Under the pieces are notes generated by a model. It had not been told where the DNA came from and did not search any database. It saw only the letters and a list, made by a program, of their open reading frames with translations. The position numbers and the translations under genes are program-made. Of a stretch of DNA of 64,000 nt, positions 34,338 to 43,451 are shown piece after piece; the stretch's first letter is position 1, and the number at the start of each line of letters is the position of its first letter. The stretch is taken from the NCBI GenBank assembly GCA_036267755.1, contig DATAVK010000056.1, forward strand, positions 1 to 64,000. The letters run 5' to 3'. This DNA comes from DATAVK01 sp036267755 (lineage in GTDB: Bacteria > Actinomycetota > Actinomycetes > JAFAQI01).

Positions 34338-36611
34338 GTGAGAGTTCCGACCACGACCTACCGGCTGCAGCTGCGGGCCGACTTCGACTTCCGGGACGCC
34401 GCTGCTGTTGTGCCCTACCTGAGCGACCTCGGGGTGAGCCACGTCTACTGCTCCCCCGTGCTGCAGGCGGCACCCGGCTCCGCCCACGGGTACGACGTCG
34501 TCGACCACTCGCGGTTGTCGGAGGATCTCGGCGGCGACGCGGGATGGGCCGAGCTCGTCGCCGCGTGCGAGCAATACGGACTCGGGCTCGTCATCGACGT
34601 CGTCCCGAATCACATGGCGTGGCCGACACCCGAGCGGCTCAACCCGGTGCTGTGGGACGTGCTGCGCCACGGCCGGGCATCGCCGTACGCCGATTGGCTC
34701 GACGTCGACTGGGAGGCGCAAGGCGGCAAGATCCTGTTGCCGGTGCTGGGGAAACCGCTCCGTGACGCGGTGGCAGACGGCGAGGTGGTCGTCGACCGCG
34801 TCGCCGAGCTGGTCCGCTACTACGACCACGAGTTCCCGATGGCGCAGGGCACGCTGACCCTCGACGAGCAGCACTACCGGCTGGCTCACTGGCGGACCGG
34901 CAACGACGAGCTGAACTACCGCCGGTTCTTCGACGTCACGACTCTGATGGGCGTCCGGGTCGAGCTGCCCGAGGTGTTCGAGGCGACCCACCGCAGCCTG
35001 CTGGATCTCCCCGGCCCGGTCGACGGCTGGCGGATCGACCACCCCGACGGCCTCGCGAACCCCGGTGGCTACCTCGACGACCTGGCCGCGGCCAGCCGCG
35101 ACAAGTGGGTTGTGGTGGAGAAGATCCTCGGCGGCCAGGAATCGCTGCCCCGGTCGTGGAAGTGCGCCGGCACCACCGGGTACGACGCGCTGAACATGGT
35201 CACCGCCGTCTTGATCGACGCTCCCGAGGGCGGCCCCGACGACGACGGTGGTGACGCACCACCATTCACCACGATCCCGGCTGCGAAACGGCTGGTCGTG
35301 CAGACGCTGCTCGGAAGTGAGGTTGACCGCGTCGTGCGGGAGCTGCTGGCCGATCCCGACGCGGCCGGCGCCGACCTCAACGCGAGGAGTCTGCGTGAGG
35401 CCGTCGAGCTGTTCCTGGCCGAGATGCCGGTCTACCGGGCGTACCCCGAGGAGCCGGACGCCGCCCGCGCCGTCATCGAGCGAGCCCGCGAGCAGGCGCA
35501 CTGGCTGACCAGGGGGCGAAGCGAGCTCCGTCGCGGCCGGGAGGTCGATTGGGTAGCCGCTCACGCGTTGGGGTCGGTGCGGCTGATGCAGACGGCCGGC
35601 CCGGTCATGGCGAAGGGCGTCGAGGACACGGCCTTCTACCGCGACGCGGAGATGCTGGCGCTCAAGGAGGTCGGCAGCGACCTCTACCGCATCTGGGAAG
35701 GCCTCGAGCCGGCGCCCTGGCACCGGTTCTGTGAACAGCTGGCGAGCGACTGGCCAGCGACGATGACAACGCTGTCGACCCACGACACCAAACGATCCGA
35801 GGACGTCCGCGCCAGGCTCGTCACGCTGCTTGAGTTACCGGAGGAGTGGCAGACCGCTGTGGCGGAATGGCAACGGGCCATCGGGCTGATGAGCTCGCGT
35901 CCGCGGATCCGGTCGTTCATCTGGCAGAACCTGGTCGCCGCCTGGCCGATTTCGGAAGAACGACTTCAGGCCTACCTGGTGAAGGCCAACCGGGAAGCGA
36001 AGCTGGCGACCACATGGACGGAACCAAACGCCAGCTTCGAGGAATCCGTCCACCGCTACATCGAGCGCATCTACGCGAACGACGCCCTCATGAACGACAT
36101 CAACAGGTTCGTGGCTGAGAACGTCCGCGCGCCCGGACTGTCCAACTCGTTGTCGCAGAAGCTGTTGCAGTTGACGATGCCCGGCGTCGCCGACATCTAC
36201 CAGGGCTGCGAGCTCGAGAGCTACGCGCTGGTCGACCCCGACAACCGCCGGCCGGTGGACTACGACGAGCGCCGGCGCAAGCTGGCCAGCCTCGATGACC
36301 CGAAGCTGCTCGTCACCGCGACGGCCGCGAGGCTCCGCCGCGACCGGCCGGAGCTGGTCGGCGCGCCGTACACCCCGATCGAGGTGACCGGTGATGCGCA
36401 CGAGCACGCGATCGCCTTCCGACGCGGTGAGGACATCGCCACCGTCGTCACCCGGCTCCCGGTCCGGCTGGCTCGGCGAGGCGGCTGGGGCGACACCCGT
36501 GTCGCGCTGCCCGGCGACGGCTGGCACGATCTGCTCACCGACCGCGACGTCATCGACGTGAGCCTTGCCACACTGCTCGACCGGCTGCCGGTCGCCTTGC
36601 TGGTGCGATGA
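34338..36611 (+). CDS. treY: Malto-oligosyltrehalose synthase TreY
   Basis: A 757-residue GH13 enzyme that converts the reducing-end alpha-1,4 bond of maltodextrins to an alpha,alpha-1,1 bond. Diagnostic segments are VPTTTYRLQL at the N terminus, YCSPVLQAAPGSAHGYDVVDH, VIDVVPNHMA, the nucleophile in GWRIDHPDG, the acid in WVVVEKILGG and TLSTHDTKRSEDVRARL. The length is normal. The GTG start (34338) lies 2 bases after glgX. Confidence 0.96.
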   Translation: MRVPTTTYRLQLRADFDFRDAAAVVPYLSDLGVSHVYCSPVLQAAPGSAHGYDVVDHSRLSEDLGGDAGWAELVAACEQYGLGLVIDVVPNHMAWPTPERLNPVLWDVLRHGRASPYADWLDVDWEAQGGKILLPVLGKPLRDAVADGEVVVDRVAELVRYYDHEFPMAQGTLTLDEQHYRLAHWRTGNDELNYRRFFDVTTLMGVRVELPEVFEATHRSLLDLPGPVDGWRIDHPDGLANPGGYLDDLAAASRDKWVVVEKILGGQESLPRSWKCAGTTGYDALNMVTAVLIDAPEGGPDDDGGDAPPFTTIPAAKRLVVQTLLGSEVDRVVRELLADPDAAGADLNARSLREAVELFLAEMPVYRAYPEEPDAARAVIERAREQAHWLTRGRSELRRGREVDWVAAHALGSVRLMQTAGPVMAKGVEDTAFYRDAEMLALKEVGSDLYRIWEGLEPAPWHRFCEQLASDWPATMTTLSTHDTKRSEDVRARLVTLLELPEEWQTAVAEWQRAIGLMSSRPRIRSFIWQNLVAAWPISEERLQAYLVKANREAKLATTWTEPNASFEESVHRYIERIYANDALMNDINRFVAENVRAPGLSNSLSQKLLQLTMPGVADIYQGCELESYALVDPDNRRPVDYDERRRKLASLDDPKLLVTATAARLRRDRPELVGAPYTPIEVTGDAHEHAIAFRRGEDIATVVTRLPVRLARRGGWGDTRVALPGDGWHDLLTDRDVIDVSLATLLDRLPVALLVR

Positions 36612-36627
36612 CGGGTAGGCAGAGCAC

Positions 36628-38373
36628 GTGACGACCTTCCGGGTGTGGGCACCCGAGGCCACCCAGGTGGCGCTCTACGACGGCGAGAACGACCGCGACC
36701 TGACGGAGCGCCATGGCGGCTGGTGGCAGCTCGCCGCCTCCGACCTCAAGCACGGCGCCGACTACGCCTTCCGCGTCGACGGGGGTGAGCCCCGACCGGA
36801 TCCCCGGTCGCTGTGGCAGCCTAACGGCGTCCACGCCGCCTCACGCGTCTACGACCACGAGCGCTACGAGTGGCACGACGGCAGCTGGCGCGGAGTGCCG
36901 CTCGCCGGCAGCGTCCTCTACGAGCTGCACGTCGGCACCTTCACTGAGGAAGGCACCCTGTCGGCTGCCCTGACCCGGCTCGACCATCTCGTCGAGCTCG
37001 GCGTGGACGCGGTCGAGTTGCTGCCGCTCGCGGCGTTCGACGGGCCGCGGGGCTGGGGGTACGACGGGGTCGCGCTCTACGCCGTGCACGAGCCCTATGG
37101 CGGCCCGGACGCACTCAAGGGTTTCGTCGACGCCTGCCACGACCGCGGCATCGGGGTCGTTCTCGATGTCGTCTACAACCACCTGGGGCCGAGCGGGAAC
37201 TACCTGGCGGAGTTCGGCCCGTACTTCACCGACCGGCACACCACGCCGTGGGGATCGGCGGTCAATCTCGACGCTCCGGGGTCGGATGAGGTCCGGGCAT
37301 GGATCATCGACAACGCGATCGGCTGGCTGCGGGATTTCCACCTCGACGGCCTGCGGCTCGACGCGGTCCACGCCCTGGTCGACACCCGCGCGTTCCCGCT
37401 GCTCGAGGAGCTGGCTGAACGGGTCCACGAGCTCGCCGCGCAGGTCGGCAAGCCGCTGTTCCTGGTGGCGGAGAGCGACCTCAACGATCCGCGGACGGTG
37501 GCCGCGCCACCGGCCGGTCTCGGGCTGGACGCGCAGTGGAGCGACGACGTCCACCACGCCCTGCACGCGACGCTGACCGGCGAACGGCAGGGCTACTACG
37601 AGGACTTCGGGTCGCTGGCCACGTTGTCGACGGCGCTGTCCTCGGCGTTCGTCCACGCCGGCACCTGGTCGAGCTTTCGTGGCCGGACCCACGGTCGTGC
37701 CGTCGACCGGCGCAGCACGCCGGGCTCGCGCTTCGTCGCCTACCTGCAGGATCACGACCAGATCGGGAACCGCGCCACGGGTGACCGGCTGTCGGCGATT
37801 CTCACGCCGGGCCTGTTGAAGGTCGGGGCCGCGCTGCTGTTGTGTGCGCCGTACACCCCGATGCTGTTCATGGGCGAGGAGTGGGCGGCCTCCACGCCGT
37901 GGCAGTACTTCACGTCGTTCCCGGACCCGAAGCTCGCGGCCGCGGTGCGGGAGGGTCGGCAGGCGGAGTTCGCCGCGCACGGCTGGGCCGCCGATGACAT
38001 CCCAGATCCGCAGGACCCGCAGACCTTCGAGCGCTCGAAGCTCGACTGGGACGAGCTCGACGAGGACCCCCACGCCGGGCTGCTGGACTGGTACCACAAG
38101 CTGATCGCGCTGCGCCGAGAGCGGCCCGAGCTCACCCAGGACCGGCTCGACGAGGTGCGCTGCGGCTTCGACGAGGACGCCCGCTGGTTCGTGCTGTACC
38201 GGGGCCGGCTCGCCGTGGTGTGCAACCTGTCGGGTCAACGCCTCGAGGTGCCGGTCGAAGGCACCCCGACCTCGGTGATCCTGGCGTCCGAGACCGGGTT
38301 CGTGTACCGCGACCGAGTCGTCGAGCTCGATCCCGAGTCGACGGTGATCGTCGAGCTCGCCACCGGCGACTGA
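36628..38373 (+). CDS. treZ: Malto-oligosyltrehalose trehalohydrolase TreZ
   Basis: A 581-residue GH13 enzyme that releases free trehalose from the TreY product. It shows FRVWAPEATQVALYDG in the N-terminal beta domain, GVVLDVVYNHLGPSGNY, the nucleophile in HLDGLRLDAVHAL, the acid in FLVAESDLND and QDHDQIGNRATGDR. The GTG start at 36628 lies 16 bases after the treY stop. Trehalose made this way serves as osmoprotectant or reserve in actinobacteria. Confidence 0.96.
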   Translation: MTTFRVWAPEATQVALYDGENDRDLTERHGGWWQLAASDLKHGADYAFRVDGGEPRPDPRSLWQPNGVHAASRVYDHERYEWHDGSWRGVPLAGSVLYELHVGTFTEEGTLSAALTRLDHLVELGVDAVELLPLAAFDGPRGWGYDGVALYAVHEPYGGPDALKGFVDACHDRGIGVVLDVVYNHLGPSGNYLAEFGPYFTDRHTTPWGSAVNLDAPGSDEVRAWIIDNAIGWLRDFHLDGLRLDAVHALVDTRAFPLLEELAERVHELAAQVGKPLFLVAESDLNDPRTVAAPPAGLGLDAQWSDDVHHALHATLTGERQGYYEDFGSLATLSTALSSAFVHAGTWSSFRGRTHGRAVDRRSTPGSRFVAYLQDHDQIGNRATGDRLSAILTPGLLKVGAALLLCAPYTPMLFMGEEWAASTPWQYFTSFPDPKLAAAVREGRQAEFAAHGWAADDIPDPQDPQTFERSKLDWDELDEDPHAGLLDWYHKLIALRRERPELTQDRLDEVRCGFDEDARWFVLYRGRLAVVCNLSGQRLEVPVEGTPTSVILASETGFVYRDRVVELDPESTVIVELATGD

Positions 38374-38487
38374 GCCCACAGGCCGGCGTCACGTCGGCGC
38401 CGTCCACAGCTTGCGCTCGTGACGACTTCACCGCCACGCCAGGCGCCAGGCTCGCCCGGTCAGCTCCCACCGACCGGAGGTCCGCCC

Positions 38488-39711
38488 GTGCACCACCGCA
38501 TCCGACCCCTGCTTGGCTGCGCCGTGATCCTCGCCGCGCTCGCCACTGGCCAGCTCGACCCGATGGCCGCCCACGGCCACCCCGGGACCGCCACATCGGG
38601 GGCGGTGGACAAGGCCGCCGCGAAGAAGACCAAGGACGTCACTGTGTGCAAGCGAGCCCACGGTGCCCGCAACCACTGCTTCGCGATCCGGGTGGACCAC
38701 ACCGTTAAGGGTCGGGTGCGGCACGAGACGTCGCCGGTCGGCTACGGTCCCCCGGCCATCCAGCAGGCCTACGAGCTTCCTTCAGCCAGCCGAGGCAGCG
38801 GCGAGACGGTGGCGATCGTGGACGCCTACGACGATCCGAACGCCGCCCACGACCTGGCTGTCTACCGCTCCCAGTACGGCCTGACGACCTGCACCACGTC
38901 CAACGGCTGCTTCCGTAAGGTCGGCCAGGCTGGCGGCACCAGCTATCCGGCGGCCGACGGCGGCTGGGCGCAGGAGATCTCGCTGGACCTGGACATGGTC
39001 AGCGCGACCTGCCCGCGGTGCCACGTGCTGCTGGTCGAAGCCGACTCGGCGTCGATGGCCAACCTCGGCGCCGCCGAGGACACCGCGGTGAAGCTCGGAG
39101 CTGACGTCGTGAGCAACTCCTTCGGCGGCCCCGACGCCGGCGACTCCAGCTACGGCCGCTACTTCCACCACTCCGGTGTCGCGATCACGGCATCAGCCGG
39201 GGACGCCGGATACGGCGCGTCGTACCCCGCCTCCTCGAAATGGGTCACCGCGGTCGGTGGTACGTCGTTGAAGCGCTCCAGCGCGGCCCGCGGGTTCACC
39301 GAGACAGCGTGGAGCGACGGCGGCAGCGGCTGCTCGACCGAGAACACAGCGTCGTGGCAGAAGCGGACGCTGACCGGCTGCTCCGGTCGCGCCGAGGCCG
39401 ACGTGGCAGCCGTCGCCGATCCCGCGACGGGAGTGGCTGTCTACGACAGCGACAGCTACCAGGGCACCAGCGGCTGGCTCACCTTCGGCGGCACCAGCGC
39501 CTCGTCCCCGATCATCGCGGCGGTCTACGCCCTCGCCGGCAACACCGGATCTGTCACCGACGCCGCCGGACTGTGGTCCCACCACGCCGCGCTGCACGAC
39601 GTGACCCGCGGGAGCAACGGGTCGTGCCCGACCACCCGCTGGTGCGTTGCGCGCAGCGGCTGGGACGGACCGACCGGCTGGGGCACCCCCGACGGCACGG
39701 CGGCGTTCTGA
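38488..39711 (+). CDS. Secreted S53 (sedolisin)-family serine peptidase
   Basis: A 407-residue exported protease. A signal peptide (about 1-28, basic start then LLGCAVILAALATG) is followed by a short pro-region with a basic AAAKKTKD stretch. The Glu/Asp catalytic pair is in QEISLDLD (Glu163, Asp167), and the Ser is in the GGTSASSP motif near residue 339. The propeptide is much shorter than in classic sedolisins. A GTG at 38488 with CGGAGG 7 bases upstream is preferred over an in-frame GTG/ATG at 38419, because the signal peptide then starts cleanly. Secreted and probably active at low pH; the substrate is unknown. Confidence 0.85.
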   Translation: MHHRIRPLLGCAVILAALATGQLDPMAAHGHPGTATSGAVDKAAAKKTKDVTVCKRAHGARNHCFAIRVDHTVKGRVRHETSPVGYGPPAIQQAYELPSASRGSGETVAIVDAYDDPNAAHDLAVYRSQYGLTTCTTSNGCFRKVGQAGGTSYPAADGGWAQEISLDLDMVSATCPRCHVLLVEADSASMANLGAAEDTAVKLGADVVSNSFGGPDAGDSSYGRYFHHSGVAITASAGDAGYGASYPASSKWVTAVGGTSLKRSSAARGFTETAWSDGGSGCSTENTASWQKRTLTGCSGRAEADVAAVADPATGVAVYDSDSYQGTSGWLTFGGTSASSPIIAAVYALAGNTGSVTDAAGLWSHHAALHDVTRGSNGSCPTTRWCVARSGWDGPTGWGTPDGTAAF

Positions 39712-39726
39712 CCGGCCGCATGGGGC

Positions 39727-39960
39727 TCAGCCGGCGGGTCGGGCCTCCTGGCCCCTCAGCCACCGCTCGATGCCGGCCCGGTCCAACGTGAGATAGAACG
39801 CCAGCTCGTGAGCACGATGCCGACGGGACCACGGCAGCCTGGCCTCATCGACGTACGCCAACAGCCGGCGCTGCTCGGCGCGTCCCAGCCGGTCCCACTT
39901 CCCCCACGCCCCTCGATGGTGGGAGATCACGTCACTCAACAGTGCCTCAGTACCCGACAT
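39727..39960 (-). CDS. Small orphan protein, possibly a lone OmdA-like C-terminal domain
   Basis: A 77-residue, Arg-rich protein. The pattern RRLLAYVDEARLPWSRRHRAHELAF loosely resembles the helical C-terminal block of YdeI/OmdA proteins (RR-x-I-x-x-A-K/R-x-x-x-T/S-R-x-x-R). The match is by eye only. It converges on the S53 protease gene with 15 bases between. Function unknown. Confidence 0.5.
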   Translation of the reverse strand: MSGTEALLSDVISHHRGAWGKWDRLGRAEQRRLLAYVDEARLPWSRRHRAHELAFYLTLDRAGIERWLRGQEARPAG

Positions 39961-40089
39961 GGCGGCCCCCCAGCCGATCGACTCAACCAGGGTCGATTCG
40001 ATCAGCCAGGCGACCGTTCGACAAGACCGTCGACATCACAACTACGGGTGAATCTGATGACCGAACCGCCGCGCAATGGACAAACCCCC

Positions 40090-41163
40090 TCAGCGCAAGC
40101 CCGGCACGATGTCGCCGAGCTCGAAGGTGACCGGCCGTTCCAGCTGCTCGTAGGTGCAGGACCGCGGCGCCCGGTCCGGGCGCCAGCGGGAGAACTGCGC
40201 GGTGTGCCGGAACCGCGCCCCTTCCATATGGTCGTAACGGACCTCGACGACCAGCTCCGGCCGCAACGGCACGAACGACAGGTCCTTGCCGGCGTTCCAG
40301 CGCGACGTCTCACCCGACCGCGGGTTGCGCGCGGTGTCGCTGGGCGCCGCCCAGTTCCACGGATGCTCCTCGAACGTCGTGACCAGCGGCTGCAACTCGG
40401 CGAACAGCTCACGCCGACGGGCCATCGGGAACGCACCGATCACGCCGACGGACGCGAGCGATCCGTCCTCGGTATAGAGCCCGAGGAGCAAGGACCCCAC
40501 CGCGTCCGGGCCGGACTTGTGCACCCGGTAGCCCGCGACAACACAGTCCGCGGTGCGCTCGTGCTTGATCTTGAACATCACTCGCTTGTCCGGCTGGTAG
40601 GTCCCGTCCAGAGGTTTGGCGACGACCCCATCGAGCCCGGCCCCCTCGAACTCCGCGAACCACCGCAGTGCGGTGTCCCGATCCGTGGTCGCCGGCGTGA
40701 TGTGAACCGGCGGGTGCGACGACGCCAGCGCCTGCTCGAGCCGAGCCCGGCGGTCCTCGAACCGCTCACCCGTGAGGTTCTCGTCACCGATCGCGAGCAG
40801 GTCGAAGGCGATGAACGCCGCCGGGGTCTGCTGGGCAAGCAGGTTCACCCGGGACACGGCGGGGTGGATCCGCTGCTGCAGCGCCTCGAAGTCCAGCCCG
40901 GCGTCCGTGGCGATGACGATCTCCCCGTCCACCACGCAGCGTTCGGGGAGCTCGGCGTGGAACGCCTCGACCAGCTCGGGGAAGTAGCGCGTCATCGGCT
41001 TCTCGTTGCGGCTGCCGATCTCGACCTCGTCGCCGTCCCGGAAGATCACCGACCGGAAGCCGTCCCACTTCGGCTCGTAGGACCCGGTCGGCGGGATCTC
41101 CGGCACCGACTTCGCCAGCATCGGAGCGACGGGAGGCATCACGGGAAGCTTCATGTCGGTCAT
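40090..41163 (-). CDS. ligC: ATP-dependent DNA ligase, LigC type
   Basis: A 357-residue minimal ATP-dependent ligase. The adenylation motif EPKWDGFR (Lys32), the RNEK/motif Ia region, GEIVIA (motif III), FIAFDLLAIG, GLDGVVAKPLDG (motif IV) and MFKIKHERTADCVV (motif V) are all present, followed by an OB domain with GSLLLGLY and RWNAGKDLSFVPLRPELVVEV. In mycobacteria LigC works with a separate Prim-Pol in excision repair. The partner Prim-Pol lies 3.1 kb away on the same strand. The ATG at 41161-41163 is favoured; a GTG 15 bases upstream is possible. Confidence 0.93.
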   Translation of the reverse strand: MTDMKLPVMPPVAPMLAKSVPEIPPTGSYEPKWDGFRSVIFRDGDEVEIGSRNEKPMTRYFPELVEAFHAELPERCVVDGEIVIATDAGLDFEALQQRIHPAVSRVNLLAQQTPAAFIAFDLLAIGDENLTGERFEDRRARLEQALASSHPPVHITPATTDRDTALRWFAEFEGAGLDGVVAKPLDGTYQPDKRVMFKIKHERTADCVVAGYRVHKSGPDAVGSLLLGLYTEDGSLASVGVIGAFPMARRRELFAELQPLVTTFEEHPWNWAAPSDTARNPRSGETSRWNAGKDLSFVPLRPELVVEVRYDHMEGARFRHTAQFSRWRPDRAPRSCTYEQLERPVTFELGDIVPGLR

Positions 41164-41228
41164 TCTGGCCGAAGCCACATCGCCGAACCCGGCCAGGTTT
41201 CAGGCGGTCTTCAGGTTGAAGAGTTTTT

Positions 41229-41338
41229 CTGAGGTCTGCAGGGCGCGCTCGCCGGAGTAGCTACCGATCCGGCTCGTCCCACCTCACCCCCCGGGGGCGG
41301 GACCCGGCGAGCGTGTCCTTGCCCGTGGCAGACCTCAG
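41229..41338 (-). repeat. Nested inverted repeats upstream of ligC (possible structured leader)
   Basis: Three nested perfect arms: 41229-41239 with 41328-41338 (11 bp), 41246-41255 with 41304-41313 (10 bp), and 41276-41280 with 41299-41303 (5 bp). The outer right arm covers the stop codon of the preceding gene. On the minus strand this RNA would form a long stem 66 bases before ligC, followed by AAAAA and a small CUUCA-ACC-UGAAG hairpin. It matches no riboswitch class I recognise. Confidence 0.6.
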
Positions 41339-41679
41339 TCGGCCGCGCCGCCGAGGTTGAGGACGCGGACGATGAGGCGCCCCACCAGCAGGTACACGAT
41401 GGCGGCGATCCCGTAGTTGACCAGGACTCGCAGCCGGGGTGACTTCGGCGTGAACAGGTCCTTGAATACCCAGGCGAGCGGTCGGGCGATGTCCTTCACA
41501 TCCCGCACGATCACGTTGTGCGGGTTGGCCTTGAAAACGACCAGCACGATGTACAGCACCAGGATCGCGGCCGCCACGACGCTGGCCAGCCCGACCAGGG
41601 TCGCGAGCAGACCGAGCAGCTTGGCCGGCGCTCGACGCAACGACATCGACGACATTTGGATCACCTTAGAGGTCGTCAC
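41335..41679 (-). CDS. Small membrane protein of unknown function
   Basis: A 114-residue protein with two hydrophobic segments (about 20-48 and 88-106) separated by a hydrophilic DVKDIARPLAWVFKDLFTP stretch. No family is recognised; the pattern resembles short actinobacterial envelope proteins. The start may be the GTG at 41677-41679 or an ATG 24 bases downstream. It lies 9 bases after the small gene at 41.7-41.95 kb, so the two are probably cotranscribed, perhaps with ligC. Confidence 0.65.
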   Translation of the reverse strand: MTTSKVIQMSSMSLRRAPAKLLGLLATLVGLASVVAAAILVLYIVLVVFKANPHNVIVRDVKDIARPLAWVFKDLFTPKSPRLRVLVNYGIAAIVYLLVGRLIVRVLNLGGAAD

Positions 41680-41688
41680 TCTCCGTGA

Positions 41689-41952
41689 TCAGGCGAGCCA
41701 GCGCCCGAGCAGCGCGAGCGCGTCCGGCGGGCTCATCCCGGCGCCTTCGGCGTACCCAGTGAGCAGTACGCCGGTGAGTTGCACCAGACCATCGAGGGCG
41801 ACCCGGTCGCCCGGGCCGCCCGCCGCGGAGAGCGCGTCGAGACGCTCCTCGAGCAACGAAAAGTCCTGGTCGTCAGCGGCGTACCATGCGGTGAGCAGCT
41901 CCAGCGCGAGTCGCATCGACGGTTTCGCCTCGTCAGGGATCGCACTCGCCAT
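41689..41952 (-). CDS. Small acidic orphan protein
   Basis: An 87-residue, helix-rich protein with LALELLTAWYAADDQDFSLLEERL and a GLVQLTGVLLTGYAEGAGM segment. No family is recognised. The ATG at 41950-41952 is 6 bases after a near-consensus TATAAC, so a leaderless start is well supported; this also argues that the reading frame is real. Confidence 0.65.
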   Translation of the reverse strand: MASAIPDEAKPSMRLALELLTAWYAADDQDFSLLEERLDALSAAGGPGDRVALDGLVQLTGVLLTGYAEGAGMSPPDALALLGRWLA

Positions 41953-41958
41953 GCACCC

Positions 41959-41964
41959 GTTATA
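41959..41964 (-). promoter_or_regulatory. Putative -10 element (TATAAC) of a leaderless transcript
   Basis: TATAAC on the minus strand ends 6 bases before the ATG of the small orphan gene. It is one of the closest to consensus in this window. Confidence 0.55.
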
Positions 41965-42137
41965 CGGGCCCGCGAAATGCCGGCCGTGACGAGGTCGCGG
42001 TGAGGTCCCTACGGAGCTGGTGTTCACGAATGGCTCAACGAAGTTCACCCGTGCGTTCATCGCGCGGGACATCAAGGTCGCCAGATTGGGTACCGACAAG
42101 GAAGGAAAGCAATCCACCGCCGACCAGGAGGCATCGC

Positions 42138-42860
42138 GTGACGTTAGCCGCACCCGTGCTCGTCGCGGCTCCGTCGATGCCCGACCACGCGATGGACGTC
42201 GTCCCCCAGATCCACCCCCAGCCTCATCATCACACGCCGAAACTCGCGATGATCATGAAGCACCTGGGCCTGAGCCTGCTGATGGCCAACGTGGTCCCCA
42301 GCGTGCTGTTCTTCCTGTGCCTGCGCGCCGGGAACGTCTGGACCGCTCTGATCGCCGCCCTGGTCTGGTGCTACGGCGCAATGGCCTGGCGGTTGCGCAC
42401 CAAGCGCCGGGCGTCGGGCCTGCTGATGATCAGCATGGTCGGCCTGACGGCGAAGACCGTCCTCGCGCTCGCCAGCGGCAGCACCTTCATCTACTTCCTG
42501 CAGCCCGCCGTCACCGACGGCATCGTCGCGGTCCTGTTCCTGCTGTCGCTCGCGACGGCGCGCCCGGTCGTGGCTCGGCTCGCCGGTGACTTCTACCCGA
42601 TGAACGACGAGGTCGCCGGTCGCCCGGCGATCCAGAAGCTGTTCTGGCGGCTGACCCTGTTCTGGGCCGGGCTGTGCCTGATGAAGTCCATCGTCACGGT
42701 GTTCCTGCTCGAAAACATGTCGACGGTCAGTTTCGTCGAAGCGAAGAGCGTCTTCGTCCTCGCCGTCGTGATCGGCGGCGCAGCGGTGACCGTGGCCGCC
42801 GCGGTCCGGGTCGCCAAGGTCGAAGGCCTGCTGCACATCCCGCATCCCGTCACCGTCTGA
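42138..42860 (+). CDS. VC0807-like integral membrane protein
   Basis: A 240-residue protein with about six hydrophobic helices. Family-like features are a His-rich N-terminal tail (HPQPHHH), the helix pair around LLMANVVPSVLFFLCL and LIAALVWCYGAMAWRLRTKR, and DGIVAVLFLLSLATARPVVARLAGDFYP. The role is unknown. The GTG at 42138 has AGGAGG 6 bases upstream. The 185-base gap before it holds three GTTCA(C/T) copies (42022, 42043, 42055) that could be operator half-sites. Confidence 0.75.
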   Translation: MTLAAPVLVAAPSMPDHAMDVVPQIHPQPHHHTPKLAMIMKHLGLSLLMANVVPSVLFFLCLRAGNVWTALIAALVWCYGAMAWRLRTKRRASGLLMISMVGLTAKTVLALASGSTFIYFLQPAVTDGIVAVLFLLSLATARPVVARLAGDFYPMNDEVAGRPAIQKLFWRLTLFWAGLCLMKSIVTVFLLENMSTVSFVEAKSVFVLAVVIGGAAVTVAAAVRVAKVEGLLHIPHPVTV

Positions 42861-42878
42861 CGGGCGAGACGTCCTCGG

Positions 42879-43127
42879 TCAGGACGCCCGTGACTTGGCG
42901 GCCTGGCGGCTCCGGAGGATTCGCCGGATCCGGGCCAGCTCGCTAGGGACGACCTCCGTCGGATCCAGGTGCGCATCGACGAGGTGCAGGTAGTCGGCCG
43001 TGGCGTCCGCCCACTCGTGGTAGATCCGCCACTCCTCCTCGCTTCGCGGGACTCCGGGGGTTGCGTCGCGGTGCAACGCCGCGAATGCGGCGTCGGCTTG
43101 CATGTATCGATCGATGACGTTGGGCAT
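42879..43127 (-). CDS. Small orphan protein
   Basis: An 82-residue helical protein rich in charged residues (DRYMQADAAFAALHRDA, EEEWRIYHEWADATADYLHL, ELARIRRILRSRQAAKSR). The motif EWADATADYLHLVDAHLDP is seen in small actinobacterial proteins but I assign no family. The start could be the ATG at 43125-43127 or one 9 bases upstream. Confidence 0.6.
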   Translation of the reverse strand: MPNVIDRYMQADAAFAALHRDATPGVPRSEEEWRIYHEWADATADYLHLVDAHLDPTEVVPSELARIRRILRSRQAAKSRAS

Positions 43128-43256
43128 GCTCCTCATCCTGCAGCCTGAAGCCGTTGGTCTGTAGCGCCGTTCGGAGCACATTCCGAATCCTCGGCGCTGA
43201 CCCGAACGTCGTAGTCCCACGCTTCGAAACCCCACCGGATGGGCAGGTCTTTGGAC

Positions 43257-43451
43257 ATGAACACCCAGGAGCACCACAGCGCCGCCGAAGAGCTGGCCGA
43301 CAACGCCCATCAACTGCTGACGACCGCGATGGCCACCGAGGGCGACGACGCCAAGATCGACGACCGGGCGCGTGAGTTCGCGGTGGCGCTGGCCACGGCG
43401 TACTCCTCGATCGCGCAGGTTCACGCCACGCTGGCAACCAGCGGGCACTGA
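43257..43451 (+). CDS. Small acidic orphan protein
   Basis: A 64-residue protein, His- and Ala-rich at the N terminus (MNTQEHHSAAEELADNAHQL), with a predicted two-helix form. No signal or membrane segment and no recognised family. The stop at 43449-43451 directly abuts the stop of the convergent gene. An in-frame upstream start exists but lacks a ribosome binding site. Confidence 0.55.
   Translation: MNTQEHHSAAEELADNAHQLLTTAMATEGDDAKIDDRAREFAVALATAYSSIAQVHATLATSGH

Noticed and set aside
34329..35783. A 484-residue minus-strand frame opposite treY
   Set aside because: It is the complement of treY, which carries full GH13 motifs.
39808..41232. A 474-residue plus-strand frame opposite ligC
   Set aside because: Composition is Arg/Asp/Val-rich without domains; ligC on the other strand has all ligase motifs.
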